Positions 62,687 through 64,000 of a stretch of DNA of 64,000 bases are shown one piece after another. The notes beneath the pieces are model-generated. The model searched no databases. It saw nothing but the letters and a program-made list of their open reading frames with translations, and was not told the origin of the DNA. A program made the translations under genes and the position numbers. The stretch comes from GWF2-38-69 sp965228125 (GTDB taxonomy: Bacteria > Verrucomicrobiota > Lentisphaeria > Victivallales > GWF2-38-69). The number at the start of each line of letters is the position of its first letter. Position 1 is the stretch's first letter. Location: NCBI GenBank assembly GCA_965228125.1, contig OZ245791.1, positions 2,728,001-2,792,000 of the forward strand. Direction: 5' to 3'.

Positions 62687-63121
62687 ATGCTTTATTATTT
62701 TGATGCAGATATAGCCATTGAACATGGTATAGAAGAAGCTGTAATTCTAAATTTTCTCTCGTATTGGGTTTTTGTTAACAGGGCAAATGAACGTAATTTC
62801 AGAGATGGATTTTATTGGACATATAATTCTCTGACTGCTCTGGAGAAAATCTTTCCTTTTTGGGATTATAAAAAGATTGGCAGGCTTCTACAGAAATTGG
62901 AAGATAAAAAAATAATCATATCCAGGAACTACAATAATATAAAATTTGACAGGACTAAATGGTACACAATAATTGACCAGTCGATTATCAAAAAGATGGA
63001 ACTCGATTTCTCAAAATTTGGAAATGGAACATCAAAATCTGAGAGACCTATACCAATTAATAACCCAGATAATAAACCAACCAACCAATCCATTAATAAA
63101 ATTGGTTGGATTGAAAATTAA
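62687..63121 (+). CDS. Replication-module HTH protein, uncertain
   Basis: A 144-residue protein (ATG at 62687; a TTG start 7 codons up overlaps the previous gene). The N-terminal 100 residues (Y-Y-F-D-A-D-I-A-I-E-H-G, then D-Y-K-K-I-G-R-L-L-Q-K-L-E-D-K-K-I-I) read as a winged helix like that of phage and plasmid replication or DnaD-like proteins. The tail is polar and short. The domain match is by appearance only. Confidence 0.5.
   Translation: MLYYFDADIAIEHGIEEAVILNFLSYWVFVNRANERNFRDGFYWTYNSLTALEKIFPFWDYKKIGRLLQKLEDKKIIISRNYNNIKFDRTKWYTIIDQSIIKKMELDFSKFGNGTSKSERPIPINNPDNKPTNQSINKIGWIEN
63081..63109 (+). terminator. Hairpin at the gene end
   Basis: CCAACCAAT (63081-63089) pairs with ATTGGTTGG (63101-63109) over an 11 base loop, in the last codons of the replication-like gene and followed by A/T-rich sequence. 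It could end transcription or protect the 3' end. Confidence 0.35.
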
Positions 63122-63253
63122 AATATATTTTGGAAATAATAAGCAGCCTATTATTATGAATAAAAATTTTATGTTAATGATTTTTTTACATATAGACTAT
63201 CGTCTTAGCTTTGCTAAGAGATTCTCAGAAGTTCAAATGAAGTCAAAACATTG

Positions 63254-63302
63254 TTCCAATGAAGCTCCAATGTATTGGAACATTATTGGAAGTTCATTGG
63301 AA
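63254..63302. promoter_or_regulatory. Nested palindromes upstream of the 63321 gene
   Basis: TTCCAATGAA (63254-63263) and TTCATTGGAA (63293-63302) flank the palindrome TCCAATGTATTGGA (63266-63279). All share the half-site TCCAATG. This lies just before the ribosome site (AAAGAGG) of the next gene, as an operator would. The 200 bp around it hold no supported gene. Confidence 0.5.
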
Positions 63303-63320
63303 TAATAAAAGAGGTATATT

Positions 63321-63647
63321 ATGCATGGTAAACCATTTCAGAGCAAGCTATTACCTTATTATGACAAAATAAAGACGGCCAGATATGATGGTTTAAGTTA
63401 CCAAAAGATAGCATCTTTACTTAAAGAAGAATACGCCTTAAAAGTCGATCAGTCTACAATATTTTCCTTTGTTAAAACACGCTCAAAAAAGAGAAAGAAA
63501 GTCATAACTATCTGTGAAGACAGTAAAACCGAGATCTCAAAAGATTCACTTTCCCAGATAATGTCCAACTTGAAAAGTGCCAAACAGACACAGAGCAGTA
63601 ATGATGGTTTTGTTTTTGACTTTAACCCGGATGAACCGATTTACTAA
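63321..63647 (+). CDS. Small HTH-like protein of the element
   Basis: A 108-residue basic protein. Residues 12-55 (Y-Y-D-K-I-K-T-A-R-Y-D-G-L-S-Y-Q-K-I-A-S-L-L, then V-D-Q-S-T-I-F-S-F-V) look like a resolvase-style helix-turn-helix, followed by a K/R-rich linker and a polar tail ending in D-F-N-P-D-E-P-I-Y. Similar small proteins occur near mobilisation genes, but I cannot name the family. A palindrome set upstream may be its own operator. Confidence 0.5.
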   Translation: MHGKPFQSKLLPYYDKIKTARYDGLSYQKIASLLKEEYALKVDQSTIFSFVKTRSKKRKKVITICEDSKTEISKDSLSQIMSNLKSAKQTQSSNDGFVFDFNPDEPIY

Positions 63648-63738
63648 AAGGAATATAAAGATGCTCAAAAATCGCATTAGCTTTTTTCTCGAGTATAATA
63701 AGAAAAAGTTGTGCCTGTAAAATCTTATAATAAAACCT

Positions 63739-64000
63739 ATGAAACCAGAATATATTCAGGAAATTATAAAACAAGGAGAAGGACTATCAATTGAGTTCAA
63801 GGAATCCAAACAAGCCTTGAATAAAGATGTTTATGAAACAGTATGCGCTTTTTTGAACCGAATTGGAGGCACCATTATCCTTGGAGTTAATGACAGAGGT
63901 GAAGTAATAGGAATTGATACTGGATGTATTGAACAGATTAAGAAAGATTTAATTGCGTCTCTTAATAACTTTCAAAAGATAAATCCACCTTGTTATATTG
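63739..64000 (+). CDS. AlbA_2 (Schlafen-like) protein, N-terminal part
   Basis: From the ATG at 63739 the frame stays open to the window end (87 codons). It has L-S-I-E-F-K-E-S near residue 16, then V-C-A-F-L-N-R-I-G-G-T-I-I-L-G-V-N-D-R-G, the core of the AlbA_2 domain. It is a second such gene in the element, of a different subtype from 58015. The C-terminus is outside the window. Confidence 0.82.
   Translation, partial: MKPEYIQEIIKQGEGLSIEFKESKQALNKDVYETVCAFLNRIGGTIILGVNDRGEVIGIDTGCIEQIKKDLIASLNNFQKINPPCYI

Noticed and set aside
62973..63305. 110-codon frame overlapping the replication-like gene
   Set aside because: It runs out of frame through a better-supported gene and then through palindromic non-coding DNA.
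37249..64000. CRISPR array
   Set aside because: Repeats found are gene-module duplications, operator-like sites or palindromes; none has regular repeat-spacer structure.

Overview
The window is a low-G+C bacterial chromosome segment. The prepilin-type N-terminus at 18829-19362, the GreA-type factor with a very long N-terminal region, and the general gene content are most like the Planctomycetes-Verrucomicrobia-Lentisphaerae group, with Lentisphaerota my best guess. HypC/HypD, a LarA-like nickel racemase, MeaB and a succinate/acetate-type CoA-transferase suggest a fermentative anaerobe. This placement is inference, because no rRNA or phylogenetic marker lies in the window.

Bases 1-29,600 look like ordinary chromosome: an ArnT-like glycosyltransferase end, hypCD, an MFS exporter, a P-type H+-ATPase, the potABCD polyamine importer, a UDP-sugar pyrophosphorylase, the GreA-like protein, tRNA-Ala, LarA, a pseudopilin, MeaB, a binding protein plus symporter pair, a frameshifted AMP-forming ligase, a CoA-transferase, and a radical-SAM/MnmD-like fusion probably acting on the tRNA wobble uridine. 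Gene debris lies around the tRNA.

Bases 29,650-37,250 are eroded accessory DNA. A probable exopolysaccharide module (HlyD-like protein, zinc-ribbon plus degenerate GGDEF protein, GT2 synthase, secreted TIM-barrel-like protein) sits between two oppositely oriented IS3 remnants, with SDR and hsdM fragments and a LysR regulator nearby.

Bases 37,640-51,100 are the most unusual part: a putative RiPP (ribosomally made, modified peptide) locus. Three short genes (37862-38044, 39508-39687, 41088-41264) encode 58-60 residue peptides with a conserved leader (W-x-x-P-x-L-T, then V-L-x-G/A-C-K) and hypervariable Cys-rich C-termini ending in C-x-x-C. Each starts inside the 3' end of a broken reverse-transcriptase gene, in another frame. 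Each is followed by a radical-SAM gene: two truncated copies, then one intact. The intact maturation operon downstream encodes a radical-SAM/SPASM protein fused to an HPr-kinase-like domain, a GNAT acetyltransferase, a second radical-SAM/SPASM protein, a PqqD-type recognition protein, an S26 peptidase, a third radical-SAM/SPASM protein, an ABC exporter and a nucleotidyltransferase-family protein. Copies 1 and 2 are nearly identical in the RT tail and leader, then diverge abruptly in the core and following spacer. Whether the RT makes that variation is a hypothesis only.

From 51,504 to beyond the window end lies an integrated element. It has a 3' tRNA-Gly(CCC) fragment as attachment site, a tyrosine integrase, a type I restriction-modification system (hsdM, a 52-codon ORF, hsdS, hsdR) with a three-Cys-motif/TcmP pair and an AlbA_2 (Schlafen-like) gene between hsdS and hsdR, then HTH and replication-like genes and a second AlbA_2 gene cut by the window end. 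Orientation of the tRNA fragment puts the intact tRNA-Gly to the right of the window.
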